Shown here in pieces: positions 17,803-26,169 of a stretch of 64,000 nucleotides of DNA. The translations under genes were made by a program, and so were the position numbers. Location: contig CAWAWG010000006.1 of assembly GCA_963785645.1 (NCBI GenBank), forward strand, positions 558,001-622,000, given 5' to 3'. Origin of the DNA: Trebonia sp963785645. Its GTDB lineage: Bacteria; Actinomycetota; Actinomycetes; Streptosporangiales; Streptosporangiaceae. The notes under the pieces were generated by a model. That model ran no database searches and was not told where the DNA came from. It saw only the letters and a list, made by a program, of their open reading frames with translations. How positions within the stretch are numbered: position 1 is the stretch's first letter; each line of letters begins with the position of its first letter.

Positions 17803-19446
17803 TTACATGCCCGACGGGTTCTGACCGTAGTTGCGACGTCCGCCCTTGGACTGCGTGCCGGTGGTCTGGCCCTTGGTCGGGTTGGTCGTCGTGGTGGCGG
17901 CGCCCTTCGCCGTCTGCTGAGCGAGGTTGTAGGTGACCGCGGTTGCGACGCCCTGTCCGTTGAGCGTGACGTTAACCGGGTTGGCGAGGCCGAAGTTCGC
18001 GCAGTTGAGGTTGACGAAGGACATCGACAGCCGGTTGCCGAGGAACGTCGCCAGGTTGCTGCCGACCGCCGCGACCGGAGTCGTGAACAGTGCGTCCTTC
18101 GCCATGTCGAGGTTGTCCCGCGCCGGGGCGATGTTGGTCATGTTCTGGCAGTAGCTGGCCGCGACCGTCGTCGTGTTGGTGTTGTTGGCGAGCAGCGGCT
18201 GGTCCACCAGGGAGCGGTAGATGTTGGTCTTGGCGATGCTCATGTTGCCGTTGACCAGGACCATCTCGTCGTTCGGCGGGACGACCGCGATGGTGCCCTG
18301 CTGGTTGACCCGCGCGCTGAGCTCGTTGAGCGCCTGCGACCCCGACATGCCGGTCGGGTCGGTGGTGTCGGTCGCGCTGAACGGCGTGCAGCCGTTCGCC
18401 GGGTCGACGAACGCGTCAATCAGTTTGTCGTCGCTGCCGTTGACAAGCAGCGTGTCGTTGGGGTTGGCCGCCTTGTTGGCCGCGGTGTTCTGCGCGGTCT
18501 GGCCGTTGCCGTTGATCAGGTACCCGGTGACCACGTTGTCGCTCTGGTCCTGGTCGATCAGGGCGAAGTCACGCGTGGTCTCGCAGGCCTGACCGTCGGT
18601 GGCGGTGCCGACCGGTGCCACCTTGAGCCTGCCGTTCGCGATGTCCCGGTTCGCGGTGTTGTAGAAGTTGACCGCGTTGCAGGCGGACACCTGACCGATG
18701 AGCGACTGGCCGTCCGCGTCGACGCAGTTGCCCTGCCTGGCACCGTTGCCGGTGAGTGCGAGGTTCGTACCGTTGAAGCCGACGCTGATCTCCACCACCG
18801 AGCCGGGGGTGATCGTCGGCGCCGTCGGCGTCACGGCGGCCGTTGTACCCGCGGTGATCACCAGCGGGTTATAGACCTGCAGGGTGCCGTTCGGCGCGAG
18901 GATGGTGGCCTCGACAAACGCACCCTCGGTCGCGGCGTTCGCCATCGAGCAGCCGTCGCCGAGCTGCCACGGTGTCGCCAGGCCCTTCGCGCTGAGCGGG
19001 TTCGCCGGAACCGCGATCGTGCAGTTCATCGAGTTAGCGGCTTCCGCGGGCGTCTGCTTCAGGTTGATCGGTGTGGCACCCGCGGCGCCGCTGACCGGCT
19101 TCGTCGCCACGTCACCGAGTTGCTGGGTGGCGACCTGGCCGCTAGCGAACGAGTTGGCGGGCGGCACGGCGGCCGTCGCCCCGGTGGCGGTGGTGGTCGG
19201 CGTGGCCGACGTGGTCGCGTTCGCGGTGCCCGTTGCCGTGGCGGTCGCCGTGGCCGTTGTGCCTCCGTGGTGATGCCTGCCGAACGCCGACTGGTTTACG
19301 CTCGTGGTCCCATTGTTTGAGACCACGAATACCACGCCGATCACCGCACCCACTGCCACCGTAATAGCAACCGGAACCGCAATACGTGCGGCACGCCTGG
19401 TTTCTCGTGATCTGCGACGCGTTCCCGGCCGCTGGCCCGTGAGCAT
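17803..19446 (-). CDS. Membrane-anchored extracellular protein, unknown function
   Basis: 547 aa. A basic N-terminus (RRRSRETRRAAR) is followed by one transmembrane or signal-anchor helix (about residues 23-43), then a Thr/Ala-rich linker with a His cluster (about 55-95), and a long extracellular region rich in Asn, Thr and Ala with several Cys that may form disulfides. The C-terminus is basic and Gly-rich (SKGGRRNYGQNPSGM). The start is well set by GGAGGTGG upstream of the ATG. I recognise no domain. Size and composition suggest a cell-wall-associated or surface protein. Confidence 0.75.
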   Translation of the reverse strand: MLTGQRPGTRRRSRETRRAARIAVPVAITVAVGAVIGVVFVVSNNGTTSVNQSAFGRHHHGGTTATATATATGTANATTSATPTTTATGATAAVPPANSFASGQVATQQLGDVATKPVSGAAGATPINLKQTPAEAANSMNCTIAVPANPLSAKGLATPWQLGDGCSMANAATEGAFVEATILAPNGTLQVYNPLVITAGTTAAVTPTAPTITPGSVVEISVGFNGTNLALTGNGARQGNCVDADGQSLIGQVSACNAVNFYNTANRDIANGRLKVAPVGTATDGQACETTRDFALIDQDQSDNVVTGYLINGNGQTAQNTAANKAANPNDTLLVNGSDDKLIDAFVDPANGCTPFSATDTTDPTGMSGSQALNELSARVNQQGTIAVVPPNDEMVLVNGNMSIAKTNIYRSLVDQPLLANNTNTTTVAASYCQNMTNIAPARDNLDMAKDALFTTPVAAVGSNLATFLGNRLSMSFVNLNCANFGLANPVNVTLNGQGVATAVTYNLAQQTAKGAATTTTNPTKGQTTGTQSKGGRRNYGQNPSGM

Positions 19447-19992
19447 TCAATCCACCTCCGTGTCGCCTGTCCTTGGGCTTCCGGTGGATTACGTTAGACC
19501 GGCTGAGCGCGGCAGCAAGAGAAACGTGGAAGATTCCTTCCAGGCCACGGCAACCTTGCTTAATTCAGGTTAACTATTGCCAAAATCTAACGTGGCTGAT
19601 GAGAAGCTCAAAAATCCGCTGAGATCTGCCTTTTATAGGGCAGGCCGCCGAGCGACGCGTCGCCGACCGTAAGATCTCATCACCTTCAGTGACTAGCGAA
19701 ACACGTGTTGCAAGCAACACGTGTTGCAAATAGCAGTTGTTACGCGACCGTGACGTCGCCCGGGACCCGGTGTGCAACCTTTCCTGATGCACGGACGTCT
19801 CATAGATGTGCGTACGACGGCAGTCGCGCGGACTCTGCCGGTTTGATGGATAATGACCCCAGACTCTCGTCTGCCGTCATCCGGGCTGTGACCAGCGCGG
19901 GTGCCCTGCCCATCGATCGGGGCCTGCCGGTCGGGGCATTTCGTGTCACCGGACAGGATCAGCCATCTGGCTAAGCGTTGAGGAGCCGCGCA
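19447..19992. other. Intergenic region between divergent envelope genes
   Basis: About 545 bases without a supported gene. The left part holds the ribosome site and promoter of the leftward anchored protein; the part around 19560-19640 is AT-richer. A strong palindrome lies at 19700-19725. No domain is recognisable in the small frames that cross it. Confidence 0.5.
19700..19725. promoter_or_regulatory. Double CACGTG palindrome, operator candidate
   Basis: Perfect 12-bp inverted repeat with a 2-bp centre, made of two copies of the self-palindromic AACACGTGTT. The unit AACACGTGTTGCAA also occurs as a direct repeat. It lies about 255 bases upstream of the leftward surface-protein gene and 270 bases upstream of the rightward transpeptidase. 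A dimer or tetramer-binding regulator is likely; its identity is unknown. Confidence 0.6.
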
Positions 19993-21261
19993 GTGTCGTT
20001 CTTGGGGAGCGTTGGTGGAGTGGGCCGGGTCGCCGCGGTGCTGTTGCGGCATAAGTTGATCTCGGCCACTGCCGCTGCCGCCGCCGTGGTCATCGCCGGC
20101 GGCTGCGTGTTCGCCGTGACCTCGGCTCATGCCTCTGGCCAGGAGAAGCTGGCCAGCGCCGGCGACGGCAGGCAGCTCGCCAAGTCGGGCGCCGCTGCTC
20201 CGGCCAAGCCGCTGCGACTGCTGTCGGTGTCCCCCGCGGGCGGTACGCACGGCGTCAACGGCGGCGCCCCGGTCACGCTGACGTTCTCCTCCGCGCTCTC
20301 GCCCACGACGCCGCTGCCGGTGCTCTCGCCGAAGATCGCCGGAAGCTGGAAGGTCACCGGCGCCACGGCGACGTTTACCCCCGCCTCCGGGTTCCTGCCC
20401 GACTCCGAGGTCAAGCTGACGATTCCCGCGGACATGACCGGGGCCGCTTCTTCGGCGAGCACGCTCAAGAAGGCATCCGGCATCACGTTCACCACCGGCT
20501 CCTACTCCACGCTCGGGTTGCAGCAGGTACTCGCTCAGCTTGGCTACCTGCCGCTCACCTGGACCCCCGCGGCGACCGGGGCGGCCGGGTCCATTCCCGC
20601 CGATGCGCCCGCGTCGAACTCCGGCGCGGCGGGCTCGACCCCCACGAGCCTGAACGAAGCGGTGTCCACCGCGTACGCGCCGTCGGCCGGGACGTTCAGC
20701 TTCAAGCCCGGTTACCCGAGCCAGCTGACCAGCAAGTGGAGTACCGGCCAGGACAACCTCCTCGACCAGGGCGCGATCCGGGCCTTCGAGTCCAACCAGG
20801 GGCTAACGATGGACGGCGTGGCCGGACCGGAAGTCTGGGCGCACCTGCTGACGGCGGCGGCCAAGGACGAGGTCAACCCGAACGGCTACACCTACGCGCT
20901 TGCCTCTCAGGACTCGCCGCACGAGACGCTCAAGGTCTGGCACGACGGCAAGCTCATACTCAACACCCCCGCGAACACCGGGATACCGGCGGCGGAAACC
21001 GCCGACGGCACCTTCCCCGTTTACGAGCGGCTGCCGTTTCAGATCATGAAGGGAACCAACCCGGACGGGTCGAAGTACTCGGACCCGGTGTACTGGATCT
21101 CCTACTTCAACGGCGGCGACGCGGTGCATTACTTCGACCGTCCCGCATACGGGTACTACCAGAGCCTCGGCTGCGTGGAACTCCCGTGGACCCAGGCCAA
21201 GTTCATCTGGTCCTACCTGACCTACGGCACCCTGGTCACCGTCACCGGCCCGGTGGCCTAA
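19993..21261 (+). CDS. L,D-transpeptidase (YkuD) with Ig-like and peptidoglycan-binding domains
   Basis: Cell-wall cross-linking enzyme that makes 3-3 peptide links and is the target of carbapenems. An N-terminal signal/anchor helix is followed by an Ig-like domain (LLSVSPAGGTHGVNGGAPVTLTF), a linker, a peptidoglycan-binding repeat (AIRAFESNQGLTMDGVAGPEVW) and the YkuD domain. The catalytic Cys is about C394 in SLGCVELP, with HYFD upstream supplying His. GTG at 19993 is preferred over TTG at 19978 because GAGGAG sits at the right spacing. It is followed by a terminator at 21276. Confidence 0.9.
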   Translation: MSFLGSVGGVGRVAAVLLRHKLISATAAAAAVVIAGGCVFAVTSAHASGQEKLASAGDGRQLAKSGAAAPAKPLRLLSVSPAGGTHGVNGGAPVTLTFSSALSPTTPLPVLSPKIAGSWKVTGATATFTPASGFLPDSEVKLTIPADMTGAASSASTLKKASGITFTTGSYSTLGLQQVLAQLGYLPLTWTPAATGAAGSIPADAPASNSGAAGSTPTSLNEAVSTAYAPSAGTFSFKPGYPSQLTSKWSTGQDNLLDQGAIRAFESNQGLTMDGVAGPEVWAHLLTAAAKDEVNPNGYTYALASQDSPHETLKVWHDGKLILNTPANTGIPAAETADGTFPVYERLPFQIMKGTNPDGSKYSDPVYWISYFNGGDAVHYFDRPAYGYYQSLGCVELPWTQAKFIWSYLTYGTLVTVTGPVA

Positions 21262-21275
21262 CCCGCTAACAACGG

Positions 21276-21319
21276 ATAAGAGCGCGGATACTCAGCCTGG
21301 TATCCGCGCTCTTATTGTT
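21276..21319. terminator. Bidirectional hairpin terminator
   Basis: Perfect 15-bp stem (ATAAGAGCGCGGATA and complement) with a 10-nt loop, followed by TGTTT. It sits between the rightward transpeptidase and the end of the leftward DUF2064 gene, so it can serve both. Confidence 0.85.
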
Positions 21320-21347
21320 TCTCGGTGATTAGTTCTTTGTCGATTGC

Positions 21348-21908
21348 CTAGAAGCGGAGCGCCGGTGCGCCGAAGATGTCCAGGCGCGGCGCGAGCGCCA
21401 GTCGCAGCCCGGCCGAGATGAGCCTTTCGCGCAGCAGGCGGCCGGCGTCAGTCCCCGCACTCGCACCCGGCGCCGGGACGCCGACGACCAGTGACCGGTC
21501 CGGCCTGCGCAGGCCGAGCAGCCAGAATCCGCCGTCGGAGGCCGGGCCGAAGGCCGCGTCCGCCTCCCCGGAGACAAGCGACCGGGCGGCGTCTTCGATC
21601 ATGTCCGGCGGGACGTCCAGGGCGTCCGACCGGATCAGCAGCATGGGAAGCGCCGCCGTGGCGTGGGCGTCCGCGAAGGCCGCCGCGAGCCGCTCACCGA
21701 AGTCGCTGCCGCGCTGTCTCATGAGATCGAATCCGGCGGGTGCCCAGTCCTCGCCAGCCCCGCCGGCCGCCAGTACCCGGCGGGCCACGGGCGTGGCGAG
21801 CACGGCCCTGAGCGTCTCCCGCTGCGACACGTTCTCCAGGAACTCAGACGGCTGAACCAGGACGATGACCTGGACCGGCAGGGCACCTACTTCGAAACGG
21901 GTCTCCAT
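21348..21908 (-). CDS. DUF2064 / nucleotide-diphospho-sugar transferase-fold protein
   Basis: 186 aa, related to the DUF2064 (TIGR04282-type) glycosyltransferase-A fold proteins. The key stretch is AAFGPASDGGFWLLGLRRPD, where the Asp and Gly residues correspond to the nucleotide/metal site. The length is at the short end for the family. It follows the histidine kinase gene by 18 bases on the same strand and so probably shares its transcript. Function is unproven; no cofactor or cell-wall sugar genes are adjacent. Confidence 0.75.
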   Translation of the reverse strand: METRFEVGALPVQVIVLVQPSEFLENVSQRETLRAVLATPVARRVLAAGGAGEDWAPAGFDLMRQRGSDFGERLAAAFADAHATAALPMLLIRSDALDVPPDMIEDAARSLVSGEADAAFGPASDGGFWLLGLRRPDRSLVVGVPAPGASAGTDAGRLLRERLISAGLRLALAPRLDIFGAPALRF

Positions 21909-21926
21909 AAAGGAGAAAATAACAAT

Positions 21927-23183
21927 TTAGCGGCGGTTTGCCCCTGTTTTGGGCCTTACGGAAGAATGACGGCCGCCGGAGGCGGGAGCGGCCCCCTGCA
22001 GCAGTCCACCGGATATGGCCGGCCGCGACACGGCAACCGGAGCCGGGCGGGCGAGCGGCAGGGTGATCAGGAACTGACAGCCTGGGCCCGTGTTGCGCAC
22101 GCTGATCTTCCCGGAGTGCGCCTCGACGATGCCCTGCGCGATGGACAGCCCCAGCCCCGCGCCACCCGACGGGTCCGGCGTCCGCGCACTTTCGCCGCGG
22201 AACGCGACCTCGAACACGCGGGGCAGGTCATCGGCCGGGATCCCCCCGCACGCGTCGGACACGGATACGCAGGCCTGACCGGCCTGGATCGCGCCGACCA
22301 GCTCGATGGTCCCGTCCGGCGGCGTGTGCCTGATCGCGTTCGTCACCAGGTTCCTGACCGCCCGGCCGAACTCCGCCGGGTCGATGAGCACGACCATGCC
22401 CGGCGCGGCACCGCCGGTAAGCCGTACGCCCTTCGCCCGCGCCACCGGCTCGGTGCTCGCGGCCACCTCGGCGATCAGGTCCTCAAGCCCGACCAGCCGC
22501 GGTGACAGACGCAGCGCGCCCGCGTGGATCTTGGACAGCTGGAAGAGGTCGTCGATCATCCGCGCCAGCCGGTCCGTCTCGATGCGGATCTGGGAGTGGT
22601 AGCGGCTGACCTCGCGCGGGTCGGTGACCACCTGGTCCTCGAGTGCCTCGGCCATCGCCCGCAGCCCGGCGAGGGGCGTCCGCAGGTCGTGGCTGACCCA
22701 GGCGACCAGCTCGCGGCGGCTCGCCTCCAGGGCCTGCTCGCGCGCCCGGGCGCCGCCGAGCCGCTCGTGCACCTCGGCCAGTCCCTGGGAAAGCCCGGCG
22801 AGCTCGGTCGGAAGCGTGACCGGAGGCGGCGTGAAGAAGCCGCTGTCGCCGACCTCTTGCACCGCGCCGAGCAGCTTCTTGGCCCCCCGGGTGACCGACC
22901 GGCTGATGACGAGCGCGACCGCGAACCCGGCGAGCCCGGCGATGCCGATGAGTTCGAACATCGCCTCCCGGTCGCTCGGGCTCAGCATGATGGCCGAGAT
23001 CGTGGACACCGCGGCGATCGAGGTGACGACGGTGATCAGCGCGACGAGCCCGACCTGGATGCCGATGGACCGCCGCGCGAGCAGCCGCTGCCCTCCCACG
23101 CCGATGGCGGTCGTAAGCATCGCGGTTCCCGCGACCCACTCGCCTACGTGCGCGAAGTCAGTTGGCGCGACGTCACCTATCAT
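21927..23183 (-). CDS. Sensor histidine kinase
   Basis: 418-aa membrane kinase. Three hydrophobic segments lie near residues 15-33, 40-66 and 76-95, with almost no extracellular domain, then a HAMP-like linker. H165 (VSHDLRTPLAG) is the phosphoacceptor. N-box (NLVTNAIRHTPP) and G-box (GAGLGLSIAQGIVEAHSG) are present. The C-terminus has a basic tail of about 40 residues. Its ATG overlaps the stop of the response-regulator gene (ATGA), so the pair is translationally coupled. The signal may be sensed in the membrane, given the short loops. Confidence 0.92.
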   Translation of the reverse strand: MIGDVAPTDFAHVGEWVAGTAMLTTAIGVGGQRLLARRSIGIQVGLVALITVVTSIAAVSTISAIMLSPSDREAMFELIGIAGLAGFAVALVISRSVTRGAKKLLGAVQEVGDSGFFTPPPVTLPTELAGLSQGLAEVHERLGGARAREQALEASRRELVAWVSHDLRTPLAGLRAMAEALEDQVVTDPREVSRYHSQIRIETDRLARMIDDLFQLSKIHAGALRLSPRLVGLEDLIAEVAASTEPVARAKGVRLTGGAAPGMVVLIDPAEFGRAVRNLVTNAIRHTPPDGTIELVGAIQAGQACVSVSDACGGIPADDLPRVFEVAFRGESARTPDPSGGAGLGLSIAQGIVEAHSGKISVRNTGPGCQFLITLPLARPAPVAVSRPAISGGLLQGAAPASGGRHSSVRPKTGANRR

Positions 23184-23911
23184 GCTGGCCCCGGTTCGTA
23201 GCGGTAGCCGACGCCCCAGACGGTAACGATCCGTCTGGGTACCGTCGGATCAGACTCAAGCTTCTCCCGCAGCCGCCGGACGTGCACGGTGACCGTGGAA
23301 GTATCGCCGAAGGTCCAGCCCCAGACCTCGCTGAGCAGCTGTTCCCTGGTGAACGCCTGCCGCGGATGGCGCAGCAGGAAGACGAGGAGGTCGTACTCGC
23401 GGGAGGTGAGCTGCACGAGCTTCCCGCTGATCCGCACCTCGTGCGCGGACAGGTCGACGGTCACATCGCGGTCGGTGAGAATCTCCTGGTCGGCCTGCCC
23501 CGGCGCGTCGGGTTTTTGCGCGGGCGCGGCGGCGCGCGAGCGCCGGAGCACCGAGCGGACCCGCATCGCCAGCTCGCGGGGGCTGAACGGCTTGGTCACG
23601 TAGTCGTCGGCGCCGATCTCGAACCCGGCGAGGCGGTCCGTCTCGTCGCCGAGCGCGGTCAGCATCACCACCGGGATCGGCCAGCGCTCGCGCAGCCGCC
23701 TGCACACCTCAAGACCGTCAATGCCGGGCAGCATCAGGTCAAGCACGACCAGGTCTGGCCGCTGCTCGTCTATGCGCTTCAGCGCCTCGTAACCGTCCTG
23801 CACACACTCCACGGTGTGGCCGTCGCGGACCAGGTACCGCCCAACGACGTCGGCAACCGTCGGGTCGTCGTCAACTACGACGATCCGGCCGGGCAAATCG
23901 CTATTGCTCAC
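23180..23911 (-). CDS. OmpR-family response regulator
   Basis: 243 aa. Receiver domain with acidic pocket D14-D15, phosphoacceptor D58 (LVVLDLMLPGIDG) and K107 (DYVTKPFSPRE). A winged-helix DNA-binding domain covers about residues 145-240 (TSREYDLLVFLLRHP, HVRRLREKLE, TVWGVGYRYEP). It precedes and overlaps the kinase gene by 4 bases. Neighbours DedA, L,D-transpeptidase and UppP suggest an envelope role, but this is inference from position only. Confidence 0.94.
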   Translation of the reverse strand: MSNSDLPGRIVVVDDDPTVADVVGRYLVRDGHTVECVQDGYEALKRIDEQRPDLVVLDLMLPGIDGLEVCRRLRERWPIPVVMLTALGDETDRLAGFEIGADDYVTKPFSPRELAMRVRSVLRRSRAAAPAQKPDAPGQADQEILTDRDVTVDLSAHEVRISGKLVQLTSREYDLLVFLLRHPRQAFTREQLLSEVWGWTFGDTSTVTVHVRRLREKLESDPTVPRRIVTVWGVGYRYEPGPA

Positions 23912-24034
23912 TACTACACGGTAATTCGTTCAGTCACCTCATAGTTAACAAACCAGCCAAATCGTCAGCCGACCGTAAGGAGTGCCGCGTGTCCGGCGTT
24001 TCTGCTGCTGGCTAGGACCCGGGCCGTCGGATGA

Positions 24035-24865
24035 TTAGCGGTACTGGGCCGTCGGATTGGGCTCGTAGGCGGAGCCCGACGCCGCCCACGGGTCCTCCGG
24101 AGCGCGGGGAGCGGACTGACCGGAAGGCCGTCCCCGCGCGGGCCGCACCGGACCCGCGGGCCCGTGCGGCTGGAAGGCTTCCTGATGGACCGCGTCCCGC
24201 TGGGAGACGCCTCGCGTGGAGACGCCCGGCTGGACGGCGCCCGGTTGGACGGCAGTGGCCGGAGCATCCGAGTCGGCGGCCTTAGCGCGGCGGCGGCGCA
24301 CGATGACGACGATGAGACCGACCACTAGGATGCCGGCGATGGCGTACGTGGGGCCGTGGAAGTCGTTGGCGACCTGCTCCCAGTTGGCGCCAAGGGCGTA
24401 GCCGCCGATGGCGAGGGCGGCAGTCCACGGTATGGCTCCGAGCGTGGTGTAGATGCCGAAGGTACTGGCCGGCATCTCAGCGAACCCCGCGGGCAGCGAG
24501 ATGAAGGTGCGGATGACCGGGACAATACGTCCGACGAGCACCGCGACCGGACCGTGCCGCTCGAACCAGACCGTCGCCTTGTCGATCTCGTGCTCGCGGA
24601 TCCCGACCCGCCGTCCCCACCGCCTGATCGCGGCCTGGCCCGCATACTTGCCCACCGCCCAGGAAAGATAACTGCCAGCGACGTTGCCGAGCACCCCGGC
24701 GGCGAACACCCCGGTAAGCGAGGGGTGCGCGCCCGCCACGGCGCCGGCCGCGAGGGCGCCGCCGAACATCATGATGACCTCGGACGGCACCGGGACGCAG
24801 GCCGACTCGGCCAGCATCAGCACGAATACCGCGAGATACCCGTACTGGGAGATCAGCTGCTGCAC
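24035..24865 (-). CDS. DedA family membrane protein with long C-terminal tail
   Basis: DedA/SNARE-associated proteins are polytopic inner-membrane proteins linked to undecaprenyl-phosphate recycling, proton homeostasis and lipid flipping. The family core is clear: ESACVPVPSEVIMMFGGALA, GNVAGSYLSWAVGKYAG, WFERHGPVAVLVGRIVPVIRTFISLPAG and GAIPWTAALAIGGYALG. The last 75 residues form a Pro/Gln-rich cytoplasmic tail with short internal repeats (VQPGAVQPGVS), unusual for the family. It starts with GTG, with AAGGAAA upstream. It is divergent from uppP and shares the regulatory region with paired palindromes. Confidence 0.92.
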   Translation of the reverse strand: MQQLISQYGYLAVFVLMLAESACVPVPSEVIMMFGGALAAGAVAGAHPSLTGVFAAGVLGNVAGSYLSWAVGKYAGQAAIRRWGRRVGIREHEIDKATVWFERHGPVAVLVGRIVPVIRTFISLPAGFAEMPASTFGIYTTLGAIPWTAALAIGGYALGANWEQVANDFHGPTYAIAGILVVGLIVVIVRRRRAKAADSDAPATAVQPGAVQPGVSTRGVSQRDAVHQEAFQPHGPAGPVRPARGRPSGQSAPRAPEDPWAASGSAYEPNPTAQYR

Positions 24866-24914
24866 AGACCGGTTTCCTTCCGGCAGACGGTACTAAATCG
24901 CATGTGCGGTGGAT

Positions 24915-24934
24915 CTTCTACAACAGAGTAGAAG
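24915..24934. promoter_or_regulatory. Palindromic operator 1 (dedA side)
   Basis: Perfect inverted repeat CTTCTAC-N6-GTAGAAG, 50 bases upstream of the dedA start. It has the same arms and spacing as operator 2, 59 bases away. Confidence 0.75.
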
Positions 24935-24973
24935 ACATTTCGTCCAGGCGCGGCGGTTCCGGCGTTAACGGAA

Positions 24974-24993
24974 CTTCTACATTTGCGTAGAAG
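24974..24993. promoter_or_regulatory. Palindromic operator 2 (uppP side)
   Basis: A second exact CTTCTAC-N6-GTAGAAG, 53 bases upstream of the uppP start. Two identical dyads between divergent dedA and uppP imply a common regulator, unidentified here. Confidence 0.75.
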
Positions 24994-25045
24994 TTCGGCC
25001 TCCGCTTAGCATGGCCTGGCCGCCGCAAGGAGAGCGAGCCCGCAC

Positions 25046-26116
25046 TTGACCGCGCACATGACTTACCCCGAGGCTATGGTGGTCGGCCTGATCCAGGGCG
25101 TGACCGAGCTGTTCCCGGTCTCCAGTCTCGGGCATAACGTCCTCATCCCGGCCCTAATCGGCGGCTCCTGGGCGCAGGACCTCAGCGTCTCGGCGCCGGA
25201 GTCCCCCTACCTCGCGTACATCGTCGGCCTGCACGTCGCCACGGCCCTGGCCTTGATCCTGTACTTCTGGCGGGACTGGGTCAGGATCGCCCTCGGGTTC
25301 GTGAGTTCACTGCGTGAGCGGCGGATCGCGACGGCCGACCAGCGGCTCGCGTGGATGATCATCCTGGCCACCATCCCCGTCGGCATCGCGGGCCTGGCCC
25401 TTGAGCACGCATTCCGCGTGTTCTTCAGCAAACCGGTGCCGACCGCGCTGTTCCTCACGCTCAACGGGGTGATCCTGCTCAGCGCCGAACAGATGCTGCG
25501 GCGCAGGCCGCCCGCGCCGGCGCAGGCCGCGGCCGCGCAGCCGCTCGTCACGCACCTCTCCGCCGCGCAACCGCTCGGCGGGCCCCGGCCCGCGACCACG
25601 GGACCGTCAACGACTGAACCGTCGCGGGCGGACGGCGGGCGGACGGATCAGCCGGGCGATTCGCCGCCGGCGGCGGGTTCCGCGCGCGACGCCGAGATAG
25701 CCCGGGCGGTCGCCGCCGACGGGCGGCTGTCGGCCATGCGTTACCGCCAGGCCCTGCTCATCGGCTCGGCGCAGATCGCCGCGCTGCTGCCGGGCATCAG
25801 CCGGGACGGCATCGTCTCAGTGACCGGGATGTTCCGCGGCCTGTCCCGCGAGGACGCCGTCCGCTTCTCCTTCCTGCTGTCCGCGCCGGTGATCCTCGCG
25901 GCCGGCGTGCTGAAGATCCCCGACCTGACTGGTCCGCTCGGCGACGGCATCCGCGGTCAGGTGCTTGTGGGCAGCCTGCTGTCCTTCGTCGGCGCCTACC
26001 TGTCGGTCCGCTTCCTCACCAAGTACTTCGCCAAGCAGCGCTCGATGACACCGTTCGGCGTGTACTGCGTACTCGCCGGCCTCGGCAGCCTCATCTTCTA
26101 CCTGGTCGCCCGCTAA
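25046..26116 (+). CDS. uppP: Undecaprenyl-diphosphatase UppP/BacA with cytoplasmic insertion
   Basis: Integral membrane phosphatase that recycles undecaprenyl pyrophosphate for peptidoglycan synthesis and can give bacitracin resistance. Active-site motifs are QGVTELFPVSSLGH (near residues 17-30) and PGISRDG, in which Asp replaces the second Ser of the classic PGxSRSG. The 356-aa length exceeds the usual 270 or so because of a hydrophilic Ala/Pro/Thr-rich insertion at about residues 150-225. The TTG start at 25046 is favoured by AAGGAGAG about 11 bases upstream; ATG at 25058 is the alternative. Confidence 0.9.
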   Translation: MTAHMTYPEAMVVGLIQGVTELFPVSSLGHNVLIPALIGGSWAQDLSVSAPESPYLAYIVGLHVATALALILYFWRDWVRIALGFVSSLRERRIATADQRLAWMIILATIPVGIAGLALEHAFRVFFSKPVPTALFLTLNGVILLSAEQMLRRRPPAPAQAAAAQPLVTHLSAAQPLGGPRPATTGPSTTEPSRADGGRTDQPGDSPPAAGSARDAEIARAVAADGRLSAMRYRQALLIGSAQIAALLPGISRDGIVSVTGMFRGLSREDAVRFSFLLSAPVILAAGVLKIPDLTGPLGDGIRGQVLVGSLLSFVGAYLSVRFLTKYFAKQRSMTPFGVYCVLAGLGSLIFYLVAR

Positions 26117-26129
26117 GGCACCAGAGACA

Positions 26130-26169
26130 GTGGACATTCGGGCACCCCCTGGTGTGCCTAAACGTCCAC
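26130..26169. terminator. Hairpin between convergent uppP and VWA genes
   Basis: Outer arms GTGGAC/GTCCAC enclose an inner GGCACC/GGTGTGCC stem. It lies 14 bases past the uppP stop and overlaps the end of the convergent VWA gene. Confidence 0.5.

Noticed and set aside
17761..19320. 519-codon plus-strand frame over the anchored surface protein
   Set aside because: Arg/Val/Gly-rich without motifs; the minus-strand gene has a ribosome site, a membrane helix and a terminator.
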